Below, piece after piece: positions 1 to 8,236 of a stretch of DNA of 64,000 bases. How positions within the stretch are numbered: position 1 is the first letter of the stretch; every line of letters begins with the position of its first letter. The notes beneath the pieces were generated by a model. That model did no database searches. It saw only the letters and a list, made by a program, of their open reading frames with translations, and was not told the origin of the DNA. This stretch comes from Clostridiales bacterium (GTDB lineage Bacteria; Bacillota; Clostridia; Christensenellales; Borkfalkiaceae), in NCBI GenBank assembly GCA_015055615.1, contig SVHT01000002.1, positions 246,783-310,782 of the forward strand. Direction: 5' to 3'. The position numbers were made by a program, and so were the translations under genes.

Positions 1-748
1 TGTACTGTTTATAAAAGCCGACGTACGATTCAAAACCGCATAAAAGATAGACTTCGGTGGGCTTTTTGCCTTGGCGCAACATAGTTTGCGAGTATAACAG
101 CCGTTTTCCGTTTAAGTATTTGCGTGGTGTGATTTTTAATTGCGTTTGGAAAAGACGGAAGAAATATTGCTGACTTACGAAAAAGTGGGCGCAAACGTCC
201 TTGATGTCCTTGATTGTGAATAGATTTTCGTTGATATATTCCAAAACCTGCGCCAAAAAGGGGGAAGTTTTAAAGGAAATATTCGTCGCGCTGTCTGCCG
301 AGAGGGAAAGGTTGTATAAAAGCTCTTTAATCAACGTGCAGAGAATATCCGTGAATGACGTTTCAGATAAAACGGAGCTGTAATAATCGAGCCGTTTAAA
401 AAGATCGGAGATAATTCCTTCGGAGGGGCAATTAATAACTTCAAAATTAGCGGGTAACGAATTTAAAATCTCGGCGTCCACGAGCGATGCGTCGAATAGA
501 ATATTATAACGTGCGTATTCCGAGTTGGATTTCGTTTCAACGTAATGATATTTGAGGGGGCGGGTAAAAACGAGGTCGTATTTTTTCAAGGAGTATTTTC
601 TGTCCTCGATAACGTAGTTAACGTCGCCCTTTTCAAAGAAAATGATTTCGTACATATTATGCGTATGTTTCATGGATAGGCTTGGGTGATTGCAAGGGTT
701 ACTCAAGCGATGGTGATTGTATACGATTTTTTCCGTTAAGATTTCCAT
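1..748 (-). CDS. AraC-family transcriptional regulator, partial (C-terminus off window)
   Basis: Reading the minus strand from ATG at 748 gives 249 residues without a stop before the window edge, so only the last part of the second DNA-binding helix region is missing. The N-terminal third carries a cupin-like sensing region (HTHNMYEIIFFEKG near residue 27). The C-terminal part has the AraC double helix-turn-helix signature (FVSQQYFFRLFQ, then ITPRKYLNGKRL and LLCGFESYVGFYKQY). It is transcribed divergently from the oxidoreductase at 930, so it probably controls that gene and itself in response to a sugar or polyol; the ligand cannot be read from sequence. Family assignment is firm, target is inference. 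Confidence 0.85.
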   Translation of the reverse strand, partial: MEILTEKIVYNHHRLSNPCNHPSLSMKHTHNMYEIIFFEKGDVNYVIEDRKYSLKKYDLVFTRPLKYHYVETKSNSEYARYNILFDASLVDAEILNSLPANFEVINCPSEGIISDLFKRLDYYSSVLSETSFTDILCTLIKELLYNLSLSADSATNISFKTSPFLAQVLEYINENLFTIKDIKDVCAHFFVSQQYFFRLFQTQLKITPRKYLNGKRLLYSQTMLRQGKKPTEVYLLCGFESYVGFYKQY

Positions 749-767
749 AAATTTGTTCCCTTTTTCC

Positions 768-802
768 TTAGTTTAACATAAATCAACCAATATGTAAACT
801 AA
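768..802 (-). promoter_or_regulatory. araC-type gene promoter with inverted-repeat operator candidate
   Basis: On the minus strand TTTACA (793-798) and TAAACT (770-775) are separated by 17 nt and precede the regulator. An 8-bp perfect inverted repeat, TTAGTTTA (768-775) and TAAACTAA (795-802), covers both boxes. A further GTTTAGTTTTAG copy lies at about 826-837. A regulator bound here could repress its own gene and affect the divergent promoter at 863. Confidence 0.55.
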
Positions 803-862
803 ATTAAGAGTATTTGTCGCGAATTGTTTAGTTTTAGAAATATTATAGGCGAATTATGGTTA

Positions 863-891
863 TTTACATTCAAAAAATGTTGTGTTATACT
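863..891 (+). promoter_or_regulatory. sigma-A promoter of the Gfo/Idh/MocA gene
   Basis: TTTACA (863-868), 17-nt spacer, TATACT (886-891). The predicted transcript starts near 898, about 30 nt before the GTG start at 930, which has GGAGGA at 917-922. Confidence 0.7.
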
Positions 892-929
892 ACAATCAAA
901 GGTTATAAAAGCATTTGGAGGATACGGTT

Positions 930-2003
930 GTGAACAAAAAACTCAATCTTGCAATTATTGGACAAGGCAGAAGCGGTCGTGATATCCACGGCAATTATTA
1001 CAACTCGGACAACAATAAATATTACAACGTGAAATACGTGGTGGACGCAGACGCAAACCGTCGCGCTATGGCGGAAAAGCGTTATCCGGGTTGCAAAACC
1101 TTTGCCGACTATCGTGCGCTGTATGATTGCGACGTGGATGTTGTCGTCAACGCGTCCTATTCGGATTGTCATTATTCCATTACGAAGGACCTTTTAGAGC
1201 ACGGCAAAAACGTGATGGTGGAAAAGCCTTTTGCGCGCAATCAATTTGAGTGTGAAACGCTGATAAAAACGGCGGAAGAAAAGGGTGTATTGTTGGTCGT
1301 TTTCCAAAACACGCAGACGGCGCCCTATTATTTGGATGCCCTCCGCTTGATAAAGGAAGGTAGATTTGGCGACGTAAAACAAATCAGCATCCGTTTCAAC
1401 GGATTTGCTCGCCGTTGGGATTGGCAAACCTTGCAAAAGAAAGTTGCTGGTAATGCGTATAATACGGGTCCGCACCCGATTGCTATGGCGTTGGGGTTCC
1501 TTGATTTTGATAAGAATACGAAGGTGGCGTATTCCAAGTTGGCGACCGCGATTACGAGTGGCGACGCGGAAGACTACGTGAAAATTTTGTTGGAAGCGCC
1601 GAACAAGCCCCTCGTGGACGTGGAGATTAGCTCGGTTGACGCGTTCAGCGATTATACGTTGAAGATTCAGGGTACGAAGGGTACGTTTAAATGTACGTTG
1701 CAAAAATATTGGATGAAATATATCGTGGACGGTGAGAATCCCGAACGCCCCGTTATCGAGGAGTTTTTGCGGGACGAAGAGGGGAATCCCCGTTATTGTT
1801 CTGAAAAGCTGAACGTGCACGAAGAGAGCGGCGAATACGTAGGTACGCCCTTTGACGTTGGGACGGCGACGATTTACGAAAATCTCTATTATGCCTTGAC
1901 GGAAGGGGCGGAGCTGGTTGTAAAGCCTTGGCAGTCTGCTATGGTTATCAACGTCATCGAGACGGCGCACGCGCAAAACCCGTTGCCCGTGAAATTTATC
2001 TAA
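930..2003 (+). CDS. Gfo/Idh/MocA-family NAD(P)-dependent oxidoreductase
   Basis: A 357-residue cytosolic oxidoreductase of the glucose-fructose oxidoreductase / inositol dehydrogenase family. The Rossmann dinucleotide site is at the N-terminus (LAIIGQGRSGRDIHG), and the family EKP motif (VEKPFARNQFE, about residue 100) supplies the catalytic-site lysine. The C-terminal half is the substrate-binding sheet domain. I chose GTG 930 because GGAGGA lies 8 nt upstream; a TTG at 915 would overlap that ribosome site. The divergent AraC regulator suggests an inducible role in sugar, inositol or sugar-acid metabolism. The substrate cannot be assigned. Followed by a strong terminator, so probably monocistronic. 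Confidence 0.88.
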   Translation: MNKKLNLAIIGQGRSGRDIHGNYYNSDNNKYYNVKYVVDADANRRAMAEKRYPGCKTFADYRALYDCDVDVVVNASYSDCHYSITKDLLEHGKNVMVEKPFARNQFECETLIKTAEEKGVLLVVFQNTQTAPYYLDALRLIKEGRFGDVKQISIRFNGFARRWDWQTLQKKVAGNAYNTGPHPIAMALGFLDFDKNTKVAYSKLATAITSGDAEDYVKILLEAPNKPLVDVEISSVDAFSDYTLKIQGTKGTFKCTLQKYWMKYIVDGENPERPVIEEFLRDEEGNPRYCSEKLNVHEESGEYVGTPFDVGTATIYENLYYALTEGAELVVKPWQSAMVINVIETAHAQNPLPVKFI

Positions 2004-2015
2004 AAAACGAAAAAT

Positions 2016-2053
2016 CCCTTTTGCCGCTTTTTGTTGGCAAAAGGGTATTTTTT
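2016..2053 (+). terminator. Rho-independent terminator
   Basis: A 10-bp perfect stem (CCCTTTTGCC / GGCAAAAGGG, 2016-2025 and 2036-2045) is followed by a T-rich tract. It ends the oxidoreductase transcript. Confidence 0.85.
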
Positions 2054-2138
2054 TATCACGCAAAGTCCTTTTAAAGCATATATTGTAATATAAAGTTTTC
2101 TTCGGGAAATTTTAAATACACGAGAAGGACAAAAGCAA

Positions 2139-2492
2139 ATGTTTAATTTTTGTAATACGTGTTATCAGCGTATTTGCCGTGATTGTTGTGGCAATATCCG
2201 CGTAAACAACGCTTGTAACGCTTGCAATCGTTGCAACGTCTATACCACCGCGAATAACAGTGGCAATAACAATACTTGTGGGAATTGGAACGCTTGCAAT
2301 ATCTGCGGTTGTTGCGGGCTTTGGAATACGTCGAACAACAATGCGAATACGGGCTCTATCTCGAATACGTCGTCGGCAAACGGTTGCGGTTGCAACTATG
2401 GGTATAACCAGTCTCAAACGACGGGCGTGTCGCAGAACTGTTGGGCGAATAGGTGTAGAACCTCGCGCTGTGGCTACGGCTGGAACGGTTAA
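2139..2492 (+). CDS. Cysteine/asparagine-rich small protein of unknown function
   Basis: A 117-residue protein with 18 cysteines and 28 asparagines by direct count, arranged as CxxC, CC and CxC groups (for example CNTC, RDCCG, ACNACNRC, NICGCCG, GCGCN) separated by Asn/Gly/Ser/Thr runs. There is no signal peptide, transmembrane segment or known domain that I recognise. ATG 2139 is preceded by a GAGAAGGAC ribosome site, and a dedicated terminator follows, so it looks like an independently transcribed real gene. The composition would suit a disulfide-linked structural protein such as a spore coat component, or a metal-binding protein. Both are inference from composition; the only support for the former is that this genome carries sporulation genes. 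Confidence 0.65.
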   Translation: MFNFCNTCYQRICRDCCGNIRVNNACNACNRCNVYTTANNSGNNNTCGNWNACNICGCCGLWNTSNNNANTGSISNTSSANGCGCNYGYNQSQTTGVSQNCWANRCRTSRCGYGWNG

Positions 2493-2515
2493 ACGGAAAG
2501 ATACTTTTGATAAAG

Positions 2516-2541
2516 AAGCGGCGGTTTATCCGTCGCTTTTT
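2516..2541 (+). terminator. Rho-independent terminator of the Cys/Asn-rich gene
   Basis: A 9-bp stem AAGCGGCGG / CCGTCGCTT (one G-T pair) with a TTTAT loop, followed by TTTTT. It lies before the next start codon and separates the two genes. Confidence 0.8.
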
Positions 2542-2580
2542 CTGTGTCTAAAAGTGGAAATATCGCGCATACTATTGGGG

Positions 2581-3381
2581 ATGGAAAGATTGCGCAGGGC
2601 ATATCGCTACGCCAAGCAAAAATACGAATTATTGCACGTAAAAAAATACACGACGATTGCAGGGACGCTCGTGTTCTTTTTGATTATGTCGATTATGCCG
2701 TTTGCTTTTTGGCTGACGCTCATTATCGGGAAACTGCCAATCGACACCGAAAAACTCTTTTCCTTGCCCGTGTTTATTTCGGTAAAAAACGTGTTGGAAT
2801 ACGTACAAAAGGAAGCTATGGAGGCGACGGCGGGGGCGTCGGTGGTGTTGTTGGTCACCACCCTCTATTCGTCCACGAATTTGTTTTATCAGATGCGGCG
2901 TAGCGGGGAAATCGTGTACGACGTGCATCGCAATAAGCAGGGGCTACGAACGCGTTTTGCGGCGTTGATTTTGCTCGTTTGCGTATTGGTGATTGCGGTG
3001 GTGTTTCTGTTTGTGTACGCGTTGGGCTCTTTTTTGTTTTCTCGGTTGTTTTCGCGGTGGGTGGAGTTATTGATAGACCACGTATTGTTGGCGGGATTAG
3101 CTTTTTTATTGGCGCTATTGCTCAACGTCTACGTGTGTCCGTACAAACGGAAACTGCGCGTGTTTTTATCGGGGACGTGCGTTACCGTGGCGCTGTGGGC
3201 GGTTGCGGCTCTGGGATTTTCGCTGTATTTAAAAATCAGCAACGTAAACAAATTATACGGCGCGCTCAGCACGGTTATCGTGTTTTTACTGTGGCTGTAC
3301 GTTATGATGATTGGGTTTATTGTCGGCGTGATTTTTAACAGCGAAAAGGTGGTAAAAAAACGCAAGAATAAAAAGGCATAA
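2581..3381 (+). CDS. YihY/virulence factor BrkB-family membrane protein
   Basis: A 266-residue integral membrane protein with about six hydrophobic segments. The first follows a basic cytoplasmic start, and the C-terminal half carries the family-like LYGALSTVIVFLLWLYVMMIGFIVG pattern around residues 225-250, followed by a Lys-rich tail (EKVVKKRKNKKA). The family was once called RNase BN but is now regarded as membrane proteins of uncertain function. Start ATG 2581 was chosen because it follows the terminator at 2541 and gives the usual length of about 270. The ribosome site is weak: only GGGG abuts the ATG. In-frame GTG 2554 and TTG 2575 are alternatives. Confidence 0.82.
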   Translation: MERLRRAYRYAKQKYELLHVKKYTTIAGTLVFFLIMSIMPFAFWLTLIIGKLPIDTEKLFSLPVFISVKNVLEYVQKEAMEATAGASVVLLVTTLYSSTNLFYQMRRSGEIVYDVHRNKQGLRTRFAALILLVCVLVIAVVFLFVYALGSFLFSRLFSRWVELLIDHVLLAGLAFLLALLLNVYVCPYKRKLRVFLSGTCVTVALWAVAALGFSLYLKISNVNKLYGALSTVIVFLLWLYVMMIGFIVGVIFNSEKVVKKRKNKKA

Positions 3382-3410
3382 AAGTTAAAAAATTTCCGCA
3401 AACTGCGGTT

Positions 3411-3818
3411 ATGAAAAAATTAAAATTGAGAAGTTCGCTTTTGGTGGGAGCGGCGGTTTTGCTGTTTTCCTTTCCCAATTTCAAAAAAGGGGAGTTGACG
3501 GATATCGCAAAGCCCTACCTCGGCGTATATGAGTGCACGGACGCAAAGCTTGGCGAAGAGGATATTCTGCCCCGATTCGACAGCGTAAAGCTTGAATTAA
3601 AAGACAAAGGGGAATACACGTTGTATTTCAAAGAGAAAGGGGGTAAGGCGGAAAAGGTCGAGGGTAAGTACAGATACGATAAAGCCAACAAAACGATTAC
3701 GCTGTATTTGCCGAACCGTCGTTTAATCCGCAGAGCTTTTCCTTTGGGGAAAGGGGTTTTGACGGTGACGGTTCCGTATGGGGACAAAACGTTGCGTATG
3801 CAGTTTGAACAGAAATGA
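3411..3818 (+). CDS. Hypothetical exported or membrane-anchored protein
   Basis: A 135-residue protein with a basic N-terminus and one hydrophobic segment (residues 9-22, SSLLVGAAVLLFSF), then a soluble domain rich in beta-strand-like alternation (YECTDAKLGEED, KLELKDKGEYTLYF, ITLYLPNRR, VLTVTVPYGDKTLRMQF). The pattern resembles a small extracytoplasmic beta-barrel or lipocalin-like fold, but I recognise no family. There is no lipobox cysteine at the end of the hydrophobic segment. It lies 29 nt after the YihY-type gene and may share its transcript; a terminator follows directly. Confidence 0.7.
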   Translation: MKKLKLRSSLLVGAAVLLFSFPNFKKGELTDIAKPYLGVYECTDAKLGEEDILPRFDSVKLELKDKGEYTLYFKEKGGKAEKVEGKYRYDKANKTITLYLPNRRLIRRAFPLGKGVLTVTVPYGDKTLRMQFEQK

Positions 3819-3834
3819 TATCGGGATAAAAAGT

Positions 3835-3858
3835 CGCTCGGAAACGGGCGGTTTTTTT
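3835..3858 (+). terminator. Rho-independent terminator
   Basis: Stem CGCTCG / CGGGCG with a GAAA tetraloop, followed by seven T. It closes the YihY-type and small exported protein transcript. Confidence 0.8.
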
Positions 3859-3899
3859 GCGTGGTTTGCAAGTTAAAAATTCTTTTGCCGTATTGTTTC

Positions 3900-3928
3900 T
3901 TGACAATGGCAAAAATGTATATTATAAT
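3900..3928 (+). promoter_or_regulatory. Consensus sigma-A promoter
   Basis: TTGACA (3900-3905), 17-nt spacer, TATAAT (3923-3928): a full consensus match. It drives the kinase-like gene at 3978 and the overlapping MATE exporter. Confidence 0.85.
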
Positions 3929-3977
3929 GCTGTTGTGTTTTTCGGCGTATTTATATACGCGAAAAAAGGAGAAAAAT

Positions 3978-4598
3978 ATGAAGATTATCACAATCAGCCG
4001 TGAGTTTGGTTCGGGTGGCAGAGAAATCGGAAAACGCCTTGCAGATGCGCTTGGGTTTGATTATTACGACAGCGAAATTATTACCGCCGTTGCAAAAAAC
4101 AGCGGGTTGGACGCGAATTACGTGGCGGCGCATTTGTCCGACCACGGTTGGCAAAACGTGCCGATTACTTTCCGCGGTACGATAGGGTCTACCGCCTATA
4201 TCCAGTCGAGCAAAGTACACCTTTTGTTAGAGCAAAAACGTGTGATTGAAGAGATTGCCGCTCTGGGTAAAGATTTTGTAATCGTAGGCAGAAACGCAGA
4301 CGTTTTGTTGGCGAAATACGCGCCGTTTAATATGTTTGTCTGCGCAAATATCGAAGCGAAGATAAAGCGTTGCAAAGAACGCGCGTCGGCTGGGGAAGTT
4401 TTGTCCGATAAACAACTCGTCAAGAAGATGAAAGACATTGATAAAGCACGAGCGAAAACGCGCGCGATGATGACGGGGGCGACGTGGGGAGAACGCGGCT
4501 CGTACCATTTGACCGTCAATACGTCCGATTGGGAAATCAAAGCGTTGACGCCAATCCTTGCCGATTTTATCCAACAATGGTTTGGGGGAAGAAAATGA
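3978..4598 (+). CDS. Cytidylate kinase-like family protein
   Basis: A 206-residue P-loop protein of the cytidylate-kinase-like family. The N-terminus MKIITISREFGSGGREIGKRLA holds a degenerate P-loop (GSGGREIG) typical of this family, followed by LGFDYYDSEII. ATG 3978 has AAAGGAG upstream and gives the family's usual length of about 200. The family lies apart from canonical Cmk, and its substrate is not established. The stop overlaps the start of the MATE gene (ATGA), indicating translational coupling, and the pairing of such kinases with MATE exporters is seen here but unexplained. Confidence 0.85.
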   Translation: MKIITISREFGSGGREIGKRLADALGFDYYDSEIITAVAKNSGLDANYVAAHLSDHGWQNVPITFRGTIGSTAYIQSSKVHLLLEQKRVIEEIAALGKDFVIVGRNADVLLAKYAPFNMFVCANIEAKIKRCKERASAGEVLSDKQLVKKMKDIDKARAKTRAMMTGATWGERGSYHLTVNTSDWEIKALTPILADFIQQWFGGRK

Positions 4599-5926
4599 TA
4601 CAGCTTTCCGACCATTTTAGTTATAAAACTTTATTAAAATTTACTTTGCCGTCAATCGCTATGATGATTTTCACGTCGATATACGGTGTGGTGGACGGGT
4701 TTTTCGTTTCCAATTTTGCGGGGGATATTCCCTTTAAAGCGGTTAATTTAATTATGCCGTTTTTGATGATTTTGGCGACGGTCGGGTTTATGTTCGGTAC
4801 GGGCGGAACGGCGATCGTTTCCAATAAACTCGGCGAGGGGGACCCCGAAAAAGCCAACGCCTACTTTTCGCTGTTTGTGTACGTAACCTTTGCGCTGGGC
4901 GTGGTGTTTGCGGTGGCGGGGATTATTTTTATCCGTCCGATTGCAAAACTCTTAGGCGGCGAGGGCGAAATTTTAGAAAACTGCGTGCTGTATGGGCGAA
5001 TTATTTTGATTGCATTGCCGTTTTTGGTTTTACAGTATTTGTTTCAAAGCTTTTTCGTCGCAGCGGAGAAACCCCGCCTTGGGCTGGCGGTAATTATTGC
5101 CGCGGGGGTTACGAACATGGTCTTGGACGCCGTGTTGGTGACGTTGCTCCCCAAGGAATATAAGCTCGCGGGGGCGGCGATTGCAACGGCGGTAAGTCAG
5201 TTTGTCGGCGGCGTTATTCCGCTCGTATATTTCTTCTCTAAAAACAAGAGCATTTTGCGCTTGGGGAAAACGAGGTTTGAAGGCAAAGCCGTTTTAAAGG
5301 CGTGCACCAACGGTTCGTCCGAATTCATGAGCAACGTTGCCATGAGCGTGGTCGGTATGCTGTATAATTTACAGCTGCTTAAATATGCAGGGGATAACGG
5401 CGTGGCGGCGTACGGTGTAATGATGTACGTCAGTATGATTTTTGCGGCGGCGTTTATTGGGTATTCGATGGGCACGGCGCCCGTTATCGGATATCACAAC
5501 GGCGCGGGTAATCATGCGGAATTGAAGAGCATTTTGAAAAAGAGCCTAATTCTTCTATTGATTTGTGGCGGTGTTATGGTTGGCGCGGCAGAGCTGTTGG
5601 CGTATCCGTTGGCGAAGATTTTCGTCAGCTATGACGCGGTGCTTATGGCGATGACGGTGCGCGGTTTCCGAATTTTTGCGATTGCCTTTCTATTTATGGG
5701 TTTTGCAATTTTTGGTTCAAGCTTTTTCACGGCGCTAAACGACGGATTGACGTCCGCGCTCGTTTCCTTTTTGCGAACGTTAGTGTTTCAAGTTGCGGCA
5801 GTAATGCTGTTGCCCTTGCTTTGGGGCTTGGACGGCATTTGGATCTCCGTAGTCGTTGCGGAAATCGCCGCTGTGGCGTTTACGGCGATTTTTATAATTG
5901 TAAAACGTAAAAAATATCATTATTGA
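4595..5926 (+). CDS. MATE-family multidrug/cation efflux transporter
   Basis: A 443-residue polytopic protein with about 12 hydrophobic segments. It has the MATE hallmarks of two homologous halves and the early motif IYGVVDGFFVSNFAG (residues about 25-40), matching the family's VDxxFVG-type segment. Such proteins export organic cations or other toxic compounds using a sodium or proton gradient. Start ATG 4595 overlaps the upstream stop as ATGA, with GGGGGAAG before it. The specific substrate is not readable. A terminator follows immediately. Confidence 0.9.
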   Translation: MIQLSDHFSYKTLLKFTLPSIAMMIFTSIYGVVDGFFVSNFAGDIPFKAVNLIMPFLMILATVGFMFGTGGTAIVSNKLGEGDPEKANAYFSLFVYVTFALGVVFAVAGIIFIRPIAKLLGGEGEILENCVLYGRIILIALPFLVLQYLFQSFFVAAEKPRLGLAVIIAAGVTNMVLDAVLVTLLPKEYKLAGAAIATAVSQFVGGVIPLVYFFSKNKSILRLGKTRFEGKAVLKACTNGSSEFMSNVAMSVVGMLYNLQLLKYAGDNGVAAYGVMMYVSMIFAAAFIGYSMGTAPVIGYHNGAGNHAELKSILKKSLILLLICGGVMVGAAELLAYPLAKIFVSYDAVLMAMTVRGFRIFAIAFLFMGFAIFGSSFFTALNDGLTSALVSFLRTLVFQVAAVMLLPLLWGLDGIWISVVVAEIAAVAFTAIFIIVKRKKYHY

Positions 5927-5930
5927 CAAG

Positions 5931-5956
5931 ATGCGCTCTTATAGGGGCGCATTTTT
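5931..5956 (+). terminator. Rho-independent terminator
   Basis: Stem ATGCGCTC / GGGCGCAT (one G-T pair) with a short AT loop, followed by TTTTT. It ends the kinase-like and MATE transcript. Confidence 0.8.
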
Positions 5957-6005
5957 CATGCAAGAATTTTTTAAAACAAAAAACAAACAAATGTTCGCAA
6001 AATGC

Positions 6006-6034
6006 TTGCAAATTGGAAAAATATGTGTTATACT
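6006..6034 (+). promoter_or_regulatory. sigma-A promoter giving a near-leaderless transcript
   Basis: TTGCAA (6006-6011), 17-nt spacer, TATACT (6029-6034). The predicted start point is about 6041, only some five nt before the ATG at 6046, leaving no room for a Shine-Dalgarno site. A second GTTATAC lies at 6037-6043. Confidence 0.65.
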
Positions 6035-6045
6035 TGGTTATACCT

Positions 6046-7299
6046 ATGGAAATTGAGTTGACGCGCGACCAGGAAAACGCAAAAAATTTGATAGCGGAGT
6101 GGTTTATTAATACAGACGACCAGATATTCGTTTTGTCGGGCTATGCAGGCACGGGCAAGACGTTTTTGATTGATTATATCGTTCGGTACGTTTTGAAGCT
6201 TCGCGCAGGGGAAGAGGCTGTGTTTGTTTCGCCGACGGGGAAAGCTGCGGCAAACCTTGTCAGGAACGGTACGGTTGCAGGTACGGTGCATAGCTTAATT
6301 TACGTGCGAGACGAAGAGGATTTCGGTGTGGACGAAAACGGCGAGATTGTCGAACTGGACGAATTGCGCTTTATCAAAAAACCGAAAATCGACGAACGGA
6401 TACGTTTGATTATCGTTGATGAAGCTTCTATGCTAAACGAAGCGATTTTAAACGACCTATTATCCTTTAACGTTAAGTGCCTTTTTTGCGGCGATGGGGC
6501 GCAGTTACCGCCCGTGAACGGCACTTGTCCGTTGCTCGCTAATCCAAACTACACCATGAAAGAAATCGTCCGTCAAGCGGCAGATAACCCGATTATTCGA
6601 TTGGCGACGATGGCGAGAAGGGGGGAGCGGATTCCGTACGGGAACTATGAGGACAAGGTTTGTGTGATTAACCAAAATATGCTGGTGGGCAAAAAACGCA
6701 AGAAGTTGTTTTTGAGCGCCGATCAAATTATTTGTGGCAGAAATCGTACGCGCGTTGCCTTAAATGCGGAGATTCGTGCGTATTTGGGGATCGACCCTCA
6801 ATCGTTGTTGCCTGTGGATGGGGAAAAACTTATTTGCACGTTGAATAATTGGGAGCAGCCGCTGGATAACGATGGGCAATTTTTCTTGGTGAACGGCGTC
6901 ATTGGTCGGGTGAAGAATGTCAAAGAGCAAATGGACGATTTGGCAATGGTGGAGTTCACCGCCGATTTTAGAAAGGACAAAATTACCGTGCCGTTTGATA
7001 CGGGAATTTTTACAAAAGGAAGGTATTCGCATCGATACGGCGCAAGGGCAATTACGCTGTTTGATGGAACGGTGGTCGGTGAAGAGAATACGCAATTGTT
7101 AAGAAAAATTCGCACGATAAAGGACGAACCGATTTCACGGTTTGAATTTGCGTATGCAGTTACCTGCCACAAGGCGCAAGGCTCGGAATTTAATAACGTA
7201 ATCGTGTTTGACGAATCTTGGGTGTTTGGCGAAGCGCAGGCGCAGTGGCTATATACGGCGATTACCCGCGCGCGCAAAAAATTGCTTATAATTCGTTGA
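6046..7299 (+). CDS. RecD-like ATP-dependent DNA helicase (AAA_30 / UvrD C-terminal type)
   Basis: A 417-residue superfamily 1 helicase. Walker A is at residues 32-39 (GYAGTGKT), the Walker B-type motif is IIVDEASML, and the SF1 C-terminal motif is YAVTCHKAQGSEFNNVIVF followed by ARKKLLIIR. It resembles the motor of RecD/ExoV alpha proteins but lacks their extra N-terminal domains, so it is a short stand-alone form acting on DNA ends or stalled intermediates (role inferred). No ribosome site precedes ATG 6046; together with the promoter at 6006 this suggests near-leaderless translation. TTG 6034 is an alternative start but lies inside the -10 region. Confidence 0.85.
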   Translation: MEIELTRDQENAKNLIAEWFINTDDQIFVLSGYAGTGKTFLIDYIVRYVLKLRAGEEAVFVSPTGKAAANLVRNGTVAGTVHSLIYVRDEEDFGVDENGEIVELDELRFIKKPKIDERIRLIIVDEASMLNEAILNDLLSFNVKCLFCGDGAQLPPVNGTCPLLANPNYTMKEIVRQAADNPIIRLATMARRGERIPYGNYEDKVCVINQNMLVGKKRKKLFLSADQIICGRNRTRVALNAEIRAYLGIDPQSLLPVDGEKLICTLNNWEQPLDNDGQFFLVNGVIGRVKNVKEQMDDLAMVEFTADFRKDKITVPFDTGIFTKGRYSHRYGARAITLFDGTVVGEENTQLLRKIRTIKDEPISRFEFAYAVTCHKAQGSEFNNVIVFDESWVFGEAQAQWLYTAITRARKKLLIIR

Positions 7300-7305
7300 A
7301 AAACC

Positions 7306-7334
7306 TTGACGGGTTGGCGTTTATTTGTTATAAT
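7306..7334 (+). promoter_or_regulatory. sigma-A promoter of the TtcA-like gene
   Basis: TTGACG (7306-7311), 17-nt spacer, TATAAT (7329-7334). The -35 box begins only seven bases after the helicase stop codon. Confidence 0.75.
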
Positions 7335-7359
7335 AGCAAAAAAATCACGCGAGGGCGAT

Positions 7360-8208
7360 ATGGCGAAGACTTTGGAAAAATACCAACAGATTGAGCGGTC
7401 GATTATTACGACGTACCGCAAGACGATTTGGTCGCCGTTTGTCTTGGCTGTGAAAAAATACGCCTTGATACAGGCGGGGGATAAAATTGCCGTTTGCATT
7501 TCGGGGGGCAAGGACAGTATGCTGCTCGCCAAGCTGATGCAAGAATTACACCGTCACAGCGAGGTGCCTTTTGAACTCGTTTTTTTGGTGATGGACCCTG
7601 GGTATAACGAGGAAAATCGGCGCAAAATTGAGGAAAACGCGCGGCTTTTGAACGTTCCGATTACGGTATTTGAGAGCGAAGTGTTCGCGGCGGCGGACGC
7701 GGCAAACGCGGAATCGCCTTGTTATTTGTGCGCGCGTATGCGCCGTGGGTATTTGTATGCGAAGGCGAAAGAGTTGGGGTGCAATAAAATTGCGCTCGGG
7801 CACCACAAGAGCGACGTTATCGAAACGACGTTGATGGGGATGCTGTACGGCGGTCAAATACAAGGTATGTTGCCACGGATAAAAAGCACGAATTTTGAGG
7901 GCATGGAATTGATTCGTCCGATGTATTGCGTTTTGGAAAACGATATATTGCGTTGGAAAGAACATAACGGATTGGATTTTATTGCTTGCGCTTGCAAATT
8001 TACGCAGAACTTGACGGGTGGAGATGAAGATACATTTTCCGCGCGGCGCAAGGTAAAGGCGCTGATTGCGGAGCTGAAAAAGGGAAATCCCAACGTTGAA
8101 AACAATATTTTTCAAGGGATTCACAACGTACAGCTTGACACCCTTGCCGAGTATAAGACGGACGGCGTGAAACATTCTTTTTTGGAAAGATTTACAAAAG
8201 AGGAATAG
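7360..8208 (+). CDS. TtcA-like PP-loop tRNA thiolation protein
   Basis: A 282-residue ATP pyrophosphatase-type enzyme. The PP-loop motif SGGKDSM lies near residue 49, a CYLC pair follows at about residue 124 and CAC near residue 210, matching the cysteine arrangement of TtcA proteins that bind an iron-sulfur cluster. The LGHHKSDVIETTLMGMLYGG segment is also typical. TtcA thiolates cytidine 32 in tRNA; some related proteins act on other positions, so the exact target is inferred. ATG 7360 is preceded by GAGG. The following sporulation genes start 28 nt downstream and may be read through from this promoter. Confidence 0.85.
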   Translation: MAKTLEKYQQIERSIITTYRKTIWSPFVLAVKKYALIQAGDKIAVCISGGKDSMLLAKLMQELHRHSEVPFELVFLVMDPGYNEENRRKIEENARLLNVPITVFESEVFAAADAANAESPCYLCARMRRGYLYAKAKELGCNKIALGHHKSDVIETTLMGMLYGGQIQGMLPRIKSTNFEGMELIRPMYCVLENDILRWKEHNGLDFIACACKFTQNLTGGDEDTFSARRKVKALIAELKKGNPNVENNIFQGIHNVQLDTLAEYKTDGVKHSFLERFTKEE

Positions 8209-8236
8209 AACGGTTTTCTTGGGCATAGGATAGACC

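Noticed and set aside
2041..2138. Sporulation sigma factor promoter before the Cys/Asn-rich gene
   Set aside because: GCATATATTG near 2077 vaguely resembles a sigma-K -10 element, but no matching -35 could be fixed, so it was not annotated.
2260..2580. Upstream extension of the YihY-type gene through the Cys/Asn-rich gene
   Set aside because: It would read over a confident terminator and a separate gene in another frame; the start at 2581 gives the family's normal length.
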